Source: Thaumarchaeota archaeon SCGC AAA007-O23
Lineage (GTDB): Archaea; Thermoproteota; Nitrososphaeria; Nitrososphaerales; Nitrosopumilaceae
NCBI GenBank assembly: GCA_000402075.1
Contig: ARWO01000002.1
Coordinates: 24,073 to 88,072 of the forward strand
Direction: 5' to 3'
Length of the DNA: 64,000 nucleotides
This document shows positions 19,341-28,050 of the stretch, piece by piece; position 1 is the stretch's first letter, and every line of letters begins with the position of its first letter. The notes under the pieces are model-generated. The model searched no databases, was not told the origin of the DNA, and was given only the letters and a program-made list of their open reading frames with translations. A program made the translations under genes and the position numbers.

Positions 19341-19490
19341 GCAAAAGAGAAAAAGGCTAGAAGAAAAGAAGAAGCAAAAAAGAAAGCAAAAGAAGCAAAA
19401 GAGAAAAAGGCTAGAAGAAAAGAAGAAGCAAAAAAGAAAGCAAAAGAAGCAAAAGAGAAAAAGGCTAGAAGAAAAGAAGAAGCAATCAAG
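19341..19490 (+). repeat. 54-bp tandem repeats coding for Lys/Glu/Ala helix
   Basis: Units begin at 19341 and 19395, with a third, partly diverged unit from 19449. Each encodes AKEKKARRKEEAKKKAKE-type sequence, expected to form a charged single helix. The array lies between the two frame breaks. Confidence 0.85.
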
Positions 19491-19645
19491 AGAGCAAAAG
19501 AAGCAAAAGAAAAAAGGAAGAAGCAAAAAAGGAAGAGGAAGAAGCAAAAAAGAAAGAGGAAGAAGCAAAAAGAACTTACGAAGATGAATTAGAGGAGCAG
19601 CTTACTGAAGAAGAAATTACTGGTTTTCAACTGGAGAAGACTGAC

Positions 19646-19993
19646 ATGGATAAGATGTGTAATAGGGTTTGCGAAAATATTGCTGGTTATGAATCAGATG
19701 GAATACTTCAAAGTCAACTTTGGAAAAAATACAAACTTTCAAGCAGAGATGGTTCTCGTTTAGCGTTAAAATTGGAAAGAATGGGAATGATTACACGAGA
19801 AAAAATTTTAGAAAAAGAAAGATGGACTTACAAACTTATAATCAAAAAAACACCAATCAGTACAAAATCTATTGAAGGCTCACCATGTTTGACCTGTCCA
19901 GTTGAAGCAAAATGTTCACTTGATGGCGAAGTAAGCCCAAAAACTTGTCAATGGATTGAGGATTGGGTTATGATAGAATTGAAAAATAAATAA
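19646..19993 (+). CDS. TFE-beta / RPC39 (RPC34)-like factor, winged helix plus Fe-S motif
   Basis: The 115-aa intact frame holds a winged helix (residues 3-68, LQSQLWKKYKLSSRDGSRLA region) and a C-terminal CLTCPVEAKC...SPKTC motif followed by W. This cysteine spacing and the flanking PV, SP and W residues match the Fe-S motif of the eukaryotic Pol III subunit RPC39/RPC6 and archaeal TFE-beta. TFE-beta partners TFE-alpha to help open promoters. The real gene probably starts at 19066, with the Lys-rich extension broken by two frame changes. rlmE follows after 2 nt. Confidence 0.85.
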   Translation: MDKMCNRVCENIAGYESDGILQSQLWKKYKLSSRDGSRLALKLERMGMITREKILEKERWTYKLIIKKTPISTKSIEGSPCLTCPVEAKCSLDGEVSPKTCQWIEDWVMIELKNK

Positions 19994-19995
19994 AA

Positions 19996-20589
19996 ATGAA
20001 ATTAATCGATGCAAAAAATGATCATTATAGAAAACTAGCTCATGAGGAAGGATACAGAAGCAGGTCTTCTTACAAACTAAAAGAACTTCATAAATCATAC
20101 AGAATAATTGGTGCGGGTCACTATGTTTTGGATTTGGGTTGTGCACCGGGAGGATGGACACAAGTTGCAGTGCAGCTTGCTGGCAATAAAGGAAAAGTGA
20201 TGGGAGTTGATACATCGTTTGTAGAAGAAATTCCTGGTGCGCACATGATGAAATCAGACATCTGTGATATTTCCATTACCGAAGAAATTTTATCATTTTT
20301 TGGAAGAAAAATAAATGTTGTAATATGTGATCTTTCTCCACAGGTAACTGGTAATTGGTCTGTCGATCATTCCATACAAATCTCATTAAATTACGCCGCT
20401 GCAAAAATTATGGATCAAGTTCTGGAAAAAAAGGGAAACGCACTATTCAAAATTTTTGATGGCGAATATTCAAATGAATTTTATCAGTATGTGAAGAAAA
20501 AATTCACTAAGGTTAAGTTAAAAAAACCTAAAGTCAGCAGAAAACAGAGCAGTGAACTATATTGTGTTTGCCTTGGGTATCTATCTTAA
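19996..20589 (+). CDS. rlmE: RlmE/FtsJ-type rRNA ribose 2'-O-methyltransferase
   Basis: 197-aa SAM-dependent enzyme expected to methylate a uridine ribose of 23S rRNA. The K-D-K-E catalytic tetrad is supported by RSRSSYKL near the N-terminus, the VICDLSP Asp, and Lys and Glu in the IFDGEYSNEF region. The SAM site is VLDLGCAPGGWTQVA. It starts 2 nt after the TFE-beta stop and is certainly co-transcribed. Confidence 0.95.
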   Translation: MKLIDAKNDHYRKLAHEEGYRSRSSYKLKELHKSYRIIGAGHYVLDLGCAPGGWTQVAVQLAGNKGKVMGVDTSFVEEIPGAHMMKSDICDISITEEILSFFGRKINVVICDLSPQVTGNWSVDHSIQISLNYAAAKIMDQVLEKKGNALFKIFDGEYSNEFYQYVKKKFTKVKLKKPKVSRKQSSELYCVCLGYLS

Positions 20590-20693
20590 AAAAATGGATA
20601 ATTTGTACGCGTTATTTTTAAGTAAATTTTGTAAATTAATCATATTCGAATAGTCAACATCAGACCATAGTTGCCCTTCGAATAGAGTCATCT

Positions 20694-20716
20694 GGGCTCT
20701 CAGTTTTTGAGAGTCC
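20694..20716. terminator. 8-bp hairpin between rlmE and the ABC transporter
   Basis: GGGCTCTC at 20694-20701 pairs with GAGAGTCC at 20709-20716 (one G-T pair) around a 7-nt loop. On the minus strand it lies 6 nt after the stop of the possible 29-aa gene, so it could end that transcript. There is no strong T-run, so the terminator role is tentative. The rest of 20590-20693 shows no gene. Confidence 0.4.
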
Positions 20717-20722
20717 TTATTA

Positions 20723-20812
20723 TTAATTTCTTAAAAACATCATTAGGGCAAAGATAGCCATCGCAACGGAAGAGCCAACTCCTAACAGAAAAATAATTTT
20801 ACCACCGCTCAT
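20723..20812 (-). CDS. Possible 29-aa membrane peptide
   Basis: The frame starts MSGGKIIFLLGVGSS and ends with MMFLRN and TAA. A single hydrophobic helix fills residues 6-26, flanked by Lys at the front and Arg at the end, which is typical of real membrane microproteins. A TATA-like stretch (20850-20859, minus strand) lies 38-47 nt upstream and a hairpin follows the stop. The short length means chance cannot be excluded. Function unknown. Confidence 0.5.
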   Translation of the reverse strand: MSGGKIIFLLGVGSSVAMAIFALMMFLRN

Positions 20813-20910
20813 AATTTATACACACTCTCATTTTTTCTCAATAAAAATTCTTTATATTCGTTCAAGCTTGTTTCGCAATCAAATTATAATTAAAAAAATC
20901 AGCTTTAGTA

Positions 20911-21918
20911 TTGGAAGCAATAGAAGTGGATTCACTCACAAAAAAATTTGGAGATTTTAAGGCAGTAGATGGTATTTCTTTCAAAGTGGAAGAGGGCGAG
21001 ATTTTTGGTTTTCTGGGACCAAATGGCGCAGGAAAAAGTACTACAATGATGATACTTACAACTTTGTTAAAACCAACATCTGGCAGAGCACTTGTGGGTG
21101 GATATGACGTTATGTCTGATGCCAAAAAAGTGAGAGAGAAAATTGGCTATGTTCAACAAGAAATTAGTGTAGATGAATTTCTAACCGGCAGAGAAAATCT
21201 TTACTTACATGCACGAATAAACCAAATCCCAAGGAATCTAATTAAATCAAGAATAGACGATGTATTGGAATTAGTAGAGCTAGGTGAAAAAAAGGATCAA
21301 GCATCATTAACCTATTCTGGCGGAATGCGAAAGAGACTAGATATAGCAAATGGATTATTGAGCAGACCATCTGTACTATTTCTTGATGAACCTACTGTAG
21401 GACTTGATATACAAACAAGACGGAAGATATGGGGCTACATAAAAAAAATTCGAAAGGATTTTGGTATGACCGTTTTTATCAGCACTCATTACATGGAAGA
21501 GGCTGACAATCTTTGTGATAGAATAGGAATTATTGATCATGGAAAAATACAGGTCATCGACACACCAAAATCAATGAAAAGTACAATAGGAAACGAGATA
21601 ATCTCCTTTAATCTTGTTGACGGCAAAGCAAACCAAGATGCCATAATAGATCAAATTGGAAAAATTGAATTTGTTAAGGAAGTGAAAAATAAAGAGGGCT
21701 TAATCACCGTCTTTTCTACCAAAAGCAATGAGGTAATCCCAAAGATATTTCAGGAATCTGCTAATCTTGATATGAAGATAAGATCTCTCACATTAAAACA
21801 GCCTACGCTTGATGATGTATTCATCTCATATACTGGGCATGATTTGAGGGATGAAACTGAAAATAAAAAATACAGTAGAAGAAAAGAATTCAATCTAAAC
21901 AGGAGAAAAGGACTTTGA
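20911..21918 (+). CDS. ABC transporter ATP-binding protein (DrrA-like)
   Basis: 335-aa ATPase of a two-gene exporter. Walker A is GPNGAGKST (near residue 36), the signature is YSGGMRKRL, Walker B is VLFLDEPTVGLD and the switch is ISTHYMEEADNL. A C-terminal domain of about 100 aa resembles that of DrrA-type drug or lipid exporters. The start is TTG at 20911. The stop overlaps the permease ATG by one base, so the two subunits are coupled. Substrate unknown. Confidence 0.93.
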   Translation: MEAIEVDSLTKKFGDFKAVDGISFKVEEGEIFGFLGPNGAGKSTTMMILTTLLKPTSGRALVGGYDVMSDAKKVREKIGYVQQEISVDEFLTGRENLYLHARINQIPRNLIKSRIDDVLELVELGEKKDQASLTYSGGMRKRLDIANGLLSRPSVLFLDEPTVGLDIQTRRKIWGYIKKIRKDFGMTVFISTHYMEEADNLCDRIGIIDHGKIQVIDTPKSMKSTIGNEIISFNLVDGKANQDAIIDQIGKIEFVKEVKNKEGLITVFSTKSNEVIPKIFQESANLDMKIRSLTLKQPTLDDVFISYTGHDLRDETENKKYSRRKEFNLNRRKGL

Positions 21919-22691
21919 TGATTACTGATACTTACTCAATTTTTTGGCGTGAGATGAAACGCTACAAAAAATCTAGGGGTGGTTTTATAATCAGACTGAT
22001 TCAGCCAGCTGTTTGGATCATAGTTATGGGCAATATATTTTCAGGAACACAGCCATTGATTGAATCAGTTGGATTTGATGGAGAATATATTGAGTTCATG
22101 ACACCTGGAATCATAATATTGACTGCAATTTTCACCAGCATCTTTGGTGGTGTGAACACTTTGTGGGATAGAAGATATGGTTTTATGAATCAGGCACTTA
22201 CCTCTCCAATTTCTAGGTCATCCATTGCACTTGGAAAGATGCTTGCAATATCATTAGTTGCTGCAATTCAAGCCAGTCTCATTTTAGGAATTGCCCTTGC
22301 AATAGGTGTCACAATGCCAAACTTGCTGATGATAGCTCCAATCATGGCAATAGTAGTCTTGTTTTCGATTGGATTCTCTGGAATATCTGTTATGTTTGCT
22401 GCGGCCGCCAAATCTCAAGAAACTTTTTGGGGAACTGTCAATTTTCTTGGATTGCCTATGTTCATGATAAGTCCAGCCCTTTTTCCGCTGGCACTGATGC
22501 CAGATTGGTTGGCAACTATAGCTCAATTCAACCCGGTTACTTATGCGGTAGTTTTAGTTCGAAGTATGATGTCTGGGTATGTTGAAAGCTCATCGGCTGC
22601 CTTTAGCATAGTAATTTTAGGCGGTTTTGTGGTAGCTATGATCCTACTTGCGAGTTATGTATTCACGCGTGAGGTAAACAAGCCCTTCTAA
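21918..22691 (+). CDS. ABC-2 type permease
   Basis: 257-aa membrane partner of the upstream ATPase, with six hydrophobic segments in the ABC-2 pattern and a conserved PISRSSIALGK loop near residue 95. I chose the ATG at 21918, which overlaps the ATPase TGA; a TTG at 21915 adds one residue. Together the two proteins form an exporter for an unknown drug, lipid or polysaccharide. Confidence 0.92.
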   Translation: MITDTYSIFWREMKRYKKSRGGFIIRLIQPAVWIIVMGNIFSGTQPLIESVGFDGEYIEFMTPGIIILTAIFTSIFGGVNTLWDRRYGFMNQALTSPISRSSIALGKMLAISLVAAIQASLILGIALAIGVTMPNLLMIAPIMAIVVLFSIGFSGISVMFAAAAKSQETFWGTVNFLGLPMFMISPALFPLALMPDWLATIAQFNPVTYAVVLVRSMMSGYVESSSAAFSIVILGGFVVAMILLASYVFTREVNKPF

Positions 22692-22762
22692 TTGAACTAA
22701 ATTTGACCCACGAAATAACAATATCTCACTTATGAGATCTTTTTGATTTATTTCACTCATTA

Positions 22763-25700
22763 TTGTTGAAAGGTTTAGTATTAGTCACAGTATGTGTTAG
22801 CTTACTATTAGTTGGAATGATTTCCAGCCAATCGTTTGCAGCAAGCGGTCATTTGCATATCTCACAATGGAAAGGATTTGATACTACTGAACCAGATATG
22901 GATTGTTCGTTATGGGCTGAATATTGTCGCACAATGTATGAGGGCTGGAAACAACCGCAACAGATTGCTGTTGATGACGAAAGAAACATCTATGTAGCAG
23001 ATACTGGCAATTCACGAATTCAAAAGTTTACCAGTGATGGAGAGTTTTTGTCAAGCTGGGGAACTAACGGTTTTGAAAATGGAGAACTTCAATCTCCTGT
23101 CGGCATTGCAATTTATGAAAATAATGTATATGTTGTTGACGAAATGCAGAATACTATTCAAAAATTTGATAACGATGGAAACTTTATTCTAAAGTGGGGA
23201 GGACATGGTAGTGAAAATGGACAATTCATTGAACCACAAGGAATTACAATAAATTCAAGCGGTGTAGTCCATGTTGCGGATTCAATGAATCATAGAATTC
23301 AGACATTCACTTCTAACGGAGAATTCTTGTCATCTTTTGGTAAATCTGGTTTCGGAGACGGCAAGCTAAAAAATCCAGTTGATGTTGCAGTTTATGGAGA
23401 TTTTATTTACGTTTCTGATCCTGGAAATTATAAAATTGAAAAGTATACTTCAGATGGAATTTTCCTAAAAAGTTTTGATTATAATTTTGCTGGTGCAAAT
23501 GTTCGACCTGGAGGATTGACAGCGGATCCTAACGGAAACATCTACTTTGTTGACGCTGTAAAGTACAGAGTGGTTAAAATGAATTCTGATGGAAAGACAA
23601 TAACTTCATGGGGTAACGTTGGTCAAGGAAACGGTAAGTTTCTTGAACCAAAAGATCTTGTATTAGATAATCGTGGATATCTTTACGTTTTAGATTCTAG
23701 TTTAGGCTTAATACAAAAATTTGAAACACCAATTGTAGCACAAATAGAAGAAGCTTTAGCAGCAGAACAATTTAGAAAATTACAAGAGTTATCTTATGCT
23801 GAAGCAACGGCTACAGCAGAAGCTGAAGCAGCAGCTGAAGCAACGGCTACAGCAGAAGCTGAAGCAGCAGCTGAAGCAACGGCTACAGCAGAAGCAGCAG
23901 CAATCCCTGATACTACTAAACCAATCATATCTCCACCAGCGGACTTGATGATAGAAGCAACTGGAAGTCTAACATCTGTTGAATTAGGTAAGGCAATAGC
24001 AATGGATGAAAATGGTATTCAGCTATTAGTTAACAATGCACCAACATTGTTCCCGTTAGGCTCATCTACAATAATCTGGACTGCAATCGATAACAGTGGA
24101 AATTCAGCATCAGCAATACAACAAATTAGCATTGTTGATACAACTCCGCCCATAATACATTCAGTACCTGACATAACTGCTGAAGCAGTTGTACCTTATG
24201 ATAACATTATAGAATTACAGGAACCAAGCGCAGATGATCTACTAGGCGTGATTTCAATCATAAATGATGCTCCTGAGTTCTTCCCAATAGGAGAGACCAT
24301 CGTAACATGGACTGCCACTGATGTTGGAGGAAACACAGCCAACATTGAGCAAAAGATTACAGTTGTTGATACCATATTTCCAACTCTACAGGTACCAGAT
24401 GATGTTGTAATTGAGGCAACAAGCTTGGACCAAAATGAGGTGAATTTGGGCGAAGCCATATCCACAGATAATGGCGAAATTGTTTCAATTACAAACGATG
24501 AACCTGAATTCTTTCCAATAGGTGAGACCGTTGTAACATGGACTACCATTGATTCATCAAATAATTTCTCAAGTCTTACCCAGTTAGTTTCAGTGATAGA
24601 TACCACCGCACCAGAAATTTTACTATTAGGAGATATAACTCTCGAAGCATCTTCAGTTGATGCAAATATTGTTAATTTGGATAGCCCAATTGTTTCCGAT
24701 ATACAGGATGTTACAATTTACATAATTGCCCCAGATGTTTTCCCAGTTGGCGAAACCACCGTTACATGGACTGCAGTTGATAAATCTGGTAACTCAGCCA
24801 GCGCAACTCAGACTGTTACAATAGTTGATACAAAAAAGCCAGGACTATCCATACCACAAGATCAAACTGTTGAGGCATCTAGTCTTGAAGGAACACTAGT
24901 AGAGATAGGTCAGGCTTGGGCTCATGATATTACAGGAATTTCATCCATTGTGCATGACGCACCAGATGTATTCCCATTAGGTTCTACTCTGATTGCTTGG
25001 ACGGCTACTGATGATCATGATAACATTACAACTGCATATCAAAGAATAACCGTAGTAGACACTACTACACCCACAATTATTTCTCCACAGGACATTGTAG
25101 CCGAGGTAATTGATCCCACTATGAACTATATTGGACTTGGAGAACTCGATGCAGCTGACAGTGTTGGCATTGAATCTGTAACTAATGATAAACCAATCAC
25201 ATTTCCATTTGGAAGTACCACCGTTACATGGACAGTAACAGATACTTCAGGCAATATTTCACAAGGCACTCAAGTTGTTACACTTGTTGATACCACAGAT
25301 CCAGAGATTTTTGCGCCCTCGGACATTGTTGCCGAAGCTATTAGTCTATCCGGTACGATGGTAGAATTGGGCGGAGCAACAGCACATGATGTAATGGGAA
25401 TTGCCTCAATAACAGAACATCCGCCAAGATTCTTTGTACTGGGTGAAACAACAGTTACATGGATTGCCACTGACACGTCTGGCAACTCAGCCAGCGCAAC
25501 TCAGACTGTTACAATAGTTGATACCACATCTCCAAGTATCACTGCTCCGGATTCAATTACGGCGGAAGCAACATCTACTGATTCAAACATAGTGGCACTT
25601 GGCAGTCCAGTTTCCAGTGACCTAGTAGATATTCCTTCAATTTCCAATAATGCACCAGATGTTTTCCCATTAGGCGAGACCACTGTTACATGGACTGCAG

Positions 25701-26335
25701 TTGATGAATCTGGCAACTCAGCCAGTGCAACTCAGACTGTTACAATAGTTGATACCGCATCTCCAGAATTAACAATGCCTGAAGATGTTATGATTAGCGC
25801 ATTTTCCTTAGAAAAACAAGTTGAGATTGGTGAGGCACAAGCATATGATTTGGCAGGCTCTGCATTTACAATAACAAATGATGCCCCCGATACTTTCCCA
25901 TTAGGTGATACGGTTGTAACATGGAACGTCTCTGACGAGTTAGGAAATTCCGCAAGCTCCCAGCAAGTAATATCAGTCCAACCATGCGGAAAGTCATTAT
26001 CATACTATAACCAAATCTTTGGAACTCCAGCAGCTGATACCATTGTTGGCACAGAAGTCGCTGATCTAATCTTTGCATTTGCCGGTGATGACATGATCTT
26101 AGGCGGGGAAGGTAACGACTGTATCATTGGTGGCGATGGAGACGATCTAATATTTGGAAACGCAGGTGATGATCATCTAGTAGGCGGAGAGGGCAATGAC
26201 ATTCTCAAGGGCTTTTCCGGAGATGACAAACTAACAGGCGGCACCGGTACTGATGTTCTTGATGGAGGAGATGACTTTGATGTATCATACGACTCTGCTT
26301 CAGACATTATAATCAAATGTGAAGAACAACTGTAA
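22763..26335 (+). CDS. Giant exported NHL / HYR / RTX-like protein, 1190 aa
   Basis: A signal peptide (residues 1-27, ending SQSFAA) precedes about six NHL beta-propeller repeats (residues 45-330; for example IYVADTGNSRIQKF). An Ala/Glu/Thr linker (345-377) follows, then nine HYR-type Ig domains, each with a variant of FPLGETTVTWTA. The C-terminus has RTX-like Ca-binding nonapeptides (GGEGNDCIIGGDGDDLIFG). The start is TTG at 22763 or 22766. It is probably a surface or secreted adhesin stabilised by calcium. NHL and HYR domains suggest protein or glycan contacts; no enzyme motif was seen. Confidence 0.85.
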   Translation: MLKGLVLVTVCVSLLLVGMISSQSFAASGHLHISQWKGFDTTEPDMDCSLWAEYCRTMYEGWKQPQQIAVDDERNIYVADTGNSRIQKFTSDGEFLSSWGTNGFENGELQSPVGIAIYENNVYVVDEMQNTIQKFDNDGNFILKWGGHGSENGQFIEPQGITINSSGVVHVADSMNHRIQTFTSNGEFLSSFGKSGFGDGKLKNPVDVAVYGDFIYVSDPGNYKIEKYTSDGIFLKSFDYNFAGANVRPGGLTADPNGNIYFVDAVKYRVVKMNSDGKTITSWGNVGQGNGKFLEPKDLVLDNRGYLYVLDSSLGLIQKFETPIVAQIEEALAAEQFRKLQELSYAEATATAEAEAAAEATATAEAEAAAEATATAEAAAIPDTTKPIISPPADLMIEATGSLTSVELGKAIAMDENGIQLLVNNAPTLFPLGSSTIIWTAIDNSGNSASAIQQISIVDTTPPIIHSVPDITAEAVVPYDNIIELQEPSADDLLGVISIINDAPEFFPIGETIVTWTATDVGGNTANIEQKITVVDTIFPTLQVPDDVVIEATSLDQNEVNLGEAISTDNGEIVSITNDEPEFFPIGETVVTWTTIDSSNNFSSLTQLVSVIDTTAPEILLLGDITLEASSVDANIVNLDSPIVSDIQDVTIYIIAPDVFPVGETTVTWTAVDKSGNSASATQTVTIVDTKKPGLSIPQDQTVEASSLEGTLVEIGQAWAHDITGISSIVHDAPDVFPLGSTLIAWTATDDHDNITTAYQRITVVDTTTPTIISPQDIVAEVIDPTMNYIGLGELDAADSVGIESVTNDKPITFPFGSTTVTWTVTDTSGNISQGTQVVTLVDTTDPEIFAPSDIVAEAISLSGTMVELGGATAHDVMGIASITEHPPRFFVLGETTVTWIATDTSGNSASATQTVTIVDTTSPSITAPDSITAEATSTDSNIVALGSPVSSDLVDIPSISNNAPDVFPLGETTVTWTAVDESGNSASATQTVTIVDTASPELTMPEDVMISAFSLEKQVEIGEAQAYDLAGSAFTITNDAPDTFPLGDTVVTWNVSDELGNSASSQQVISVQPCGKSLSYYNQIFGTPAADTIVGTEVADLIFAFAGDDMILGGEGNDCIIGGDGDDLIFGNAGDDHLVGGEGNDILKGFSGDDKLTGGTGTDVLDGGDDFDVSYDSASDIIIKCEEQL
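23801..23895 (+). repeat. 36-bp tandem repeat in the Ala/Glu/Thr linker
   Basis: Two perfect 36-bp units begin at 23801 and 23837, followed by 23 bases of a third at 23873. Each encodes EATATAEAEAAA. Perfect identity suggests recent expansion, and the linker length may vary among strains. Confidence 0.9.
24791..24831 (+). repeat. 41-bp block repeated in HYR domains (copies at 25484 and 25715)
   Basis: The same 41 bases occur at 24791-24831 and 25484-25524, and with one change at 25715-25755. They encode NSASATQTVTIVDT, the end of a HYR unit. Identity at third codon positions implies recent duplication or gene conversion rather than selection on protein alone. Confidence 0.85.
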
Positions 26336-26419
26336 GCAAATTTTTGTGATTAATTACTATATAGTTACACTATAGACTATTTGCATCATGGTTAAGTCCA
26401 AAATTCTTCTACGCAGATT

Positions 26420-27049
26420 ATGGGACAGTTCTTTTCCTGGGTAAAATCAAATGAAAGACAAATTTTAGTAATTCTAGATAATTTAGCAAAAAAAGGAGTT
26501 GAAGTCTCTGAAGCAGTGGTAGTTATGCTATCAGATCTAAGTAAAGATGAACATCACAAAAAAATTCATGCTCTTGAAACTGAGGCTGATTCTCTAGTAC
26601 GAGAGATTTTTTCTGAGTTAAACAGTACATTCATCACGCCTTTGGATCGTGAGGACATGCAAAGGGTTGCATCAAAAATAGATGATACAATTGATCATAT
26701 GGATGGAATAGCTTCAAGACTTCATAGTTACAAAATAACTAGTGCTCCTCCACATGCATTGGATATTGCAAATGAACTGGTAAAGGCAACGAAGGAAGTA
26801 GAATTGATGACATCTAAACTACAAAACATGAAGGATCCTTCTACAATGATAGAACATTGCAGAAAAACAAGTGAAATTGAACACAAAATAGATGATTTGT
26901 ATAAACTATCTATGACCGAACTCTTTGAGAGTACTGACGCAATACAAATCATTAAACTAAAAGATATCTATGAATCAATGGAAACTGCGTCAGATAGATG
27001 TGTAGATGTTGCTGACGTTGTTGAAGATATCGTTCTAAAATATACCTAG
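26420..27049 (+). CDS. DUF47 (PhoU-like) phosphate-transport accessory protein
   Basis: 209-aa all-helical protein of the DUF47 family, related to PhoU, usually encoded with Pit permeases and thought to regulate them. The HALETEADSLVREIF and MDGIASRLHSYK segments and the metal-ligand-like Glu/Asp pairs fit. The Pit gene starts 8 nt downstream. An upstream palindrome ACTATATAGT (26356-26365) may be the TATA element. Confidence 0.93.
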   Translation: MGQFFSWVKSNERQILVILDNLAKKGVEVSEAVVVMLSDLSKDEHHKKIHALETEADSLVREIFSELNSTFITPLDREDMQRVASKIDDTIDHMDGIASRLHSYKITSAPPHALDIANELVKATKEVELMTSKLQNMKDPSTMIEHCRKTSEIEHKIDDLYKLSMTELFESTDAIQIIKLKDIYESMETASDRCVDVADVVEDIVLKYT

Positions 27050-27057
27050 ATGGATTT

Positions 27058-28044
27058 ATGATAGAAATAGCAATCGCAGCCATAATTGTGGCACTGATTT
27101 TTGATTTCGTAAATGGGTTCAATGATTCTGCTAACTCTGTTGCTACGGTAATTGGAACGCGTGTTTTAAAACCACTTCATGCAGTTGCGTTATCTGCCGC
27201 CGCTAATTTTGTAGGACCATTTGTTTTTGGTGTTGCAGTTGCCACCACTATTGCAAAAGGAATTGTAAGTCCTGATGAGATCACCGTCTATATGATTATT
27301 GGAGGTTTGGCAGGCGCAATAGCTTGGAGTTCATTATGCACATATTTCGGATTACCAATTTCCAACAGTCATTCCTTAATTGGTGGAATAATGGGAGCCG
27401 GCATTATTGGATTGGGCTTTGAACAACTTGTTTACGGCGGACTAACCAAAGTTTTTGCAGGAATAATTATCGCACCAATCGGCGGAATAATTTTTGGTAT
27501 GGTTTTAGTGGGAATTATAATTGCAGTTTTTGCTAAACGTAAACCAGCTGTAGTAAACAGGACATTTGGTAGATTATCAATTATATCATCTGTCTGGCTT
27601 GCACTTACCCACGGAGCAAATGATGGACAAAAAACTATGGGAATAATTGTTCTCATCTTGTTTTCGGCAGATCTTATTTCTGAAATTCATATGCCACTTT
27701 GGGTAATTCTTGCAGCAGCAAGTGCAATGGGCTTGGGTACATTCTTTGGAGGATACAAAGTAATCAAAACACTTGGTCTCAAAATCACCAGATTGAAACC
27801 ATATCAGGGGTTTGCAGCTCAAACCGGTGGCGGAGTAATGTTAGCTATTTTTGCAATATTAGGAATTCCTGCAAGTACAACTCATGCAATTACTGGCAGT
27901 GTTATGGGGGCTGGCGCAGCGCGAAGAATACGTGCAGTCCGTTGGAGAGTTAGTAGGCAGATCATATTTTCTTGGGTAATTACAATACCGGGAGCTGCCG
28001 GACTTGCAATTGCATTTACTTACATAATCCATTTGTTTGTATAG
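27058..28044 (+). CDS. pit: Pit-family inorganic phosphate transporter
   Basis: 328-aa permease with about ten membrane segments. The two family half-repeats are visible: DFVNGFNDSANSVATVIGTRV at the start and LTHGANDGQKTMGI in the middle. It takes up phosphate with protons or sodium. It is encoded between DUF47 (8 nt upstream) and an aquaporin (6 nt downstream), so all three are one operon. Confidence 0.95.
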   Translation: MIEIAIAAIIVALIFDFVNGFNDSANSVATVIGTRVLKPLHAVALSAAANFVGPFVFGVAVATTIAKGIVSPDEITVYMIIGGLAGAIAWSSLCTYFGLPISNSHSLIGGIMGAGIIGLGFEQLVYGGLTKVFAGIIIAPIGGIIFGMVLVGIIIAVFAKRKPAVVNRTFGRLSIISSVWLALTHGANDGQKTMGIIVLILFSADLISEIHMPLWVILAAASAMGLGTFFGGYKVIKTLGLKITRLKPYQGFAAQTGGGVMLAIFAILGIPASTTHAITGSVMGAGAARRIRAVRWRVSRQIIFSWVITIPGAAGLAIAFTYIIHLFV

Positions 28045-28050
28045 ATAGGA

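Larger units (their letters stand above)
19066..19645 (+). other. Frameshifted Lys/Glu-rich N-terminal extension of TFE-beta
   Basis: An ATG at 19066 with a GGTGAT ribosome site 5 nt upstream opens a frame that stops at 19110. The Lys-rich protein then continues in the -1 frame from about 19107 (VNKIKEQLARLREKL) and shifts -1 again near 19510 to join the frame of the ORF at 19646. Each switch lies in a run of six or seven A and would be cured by one extra A. The middle part has 36-bp repeats (19209-19316) and 54-bp repeats (from 19341). It is probably one gene with the following ORF. Confidence 0.75.

Noticed and set aside
19091..19568. Two Phe-rich minus-strand open frames (132 and 129 aa)
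   Set aside because: They are the antisense of the Lys-rich TFE-beta extension; AAA and AAG runs read as TTT and CTT. The repeats explain the open frames.
20642..20716. Possible tRNA or small RNA between rlmE and the ABC genes
   Set aside because: TTCGAAT-like pieces and an 8-bp hairpin are present, but no cloverleaf pairing or acceptor stem could be formed. Kept only as a hairpin.
23801..23895. Short tandem repeats as a possible CRISPR array
   Set aside because: Units are head to tail without spacers and lie inside a coding frame, so this is a protein repeat.
14645..26335. Genomic island with surface and nuclease genes
   Set aside because: No integrase, tRNA boundary, direct repeats or insertion sequence was found, and basal factors TFE-beta and RlmE sit in the middle of the region.
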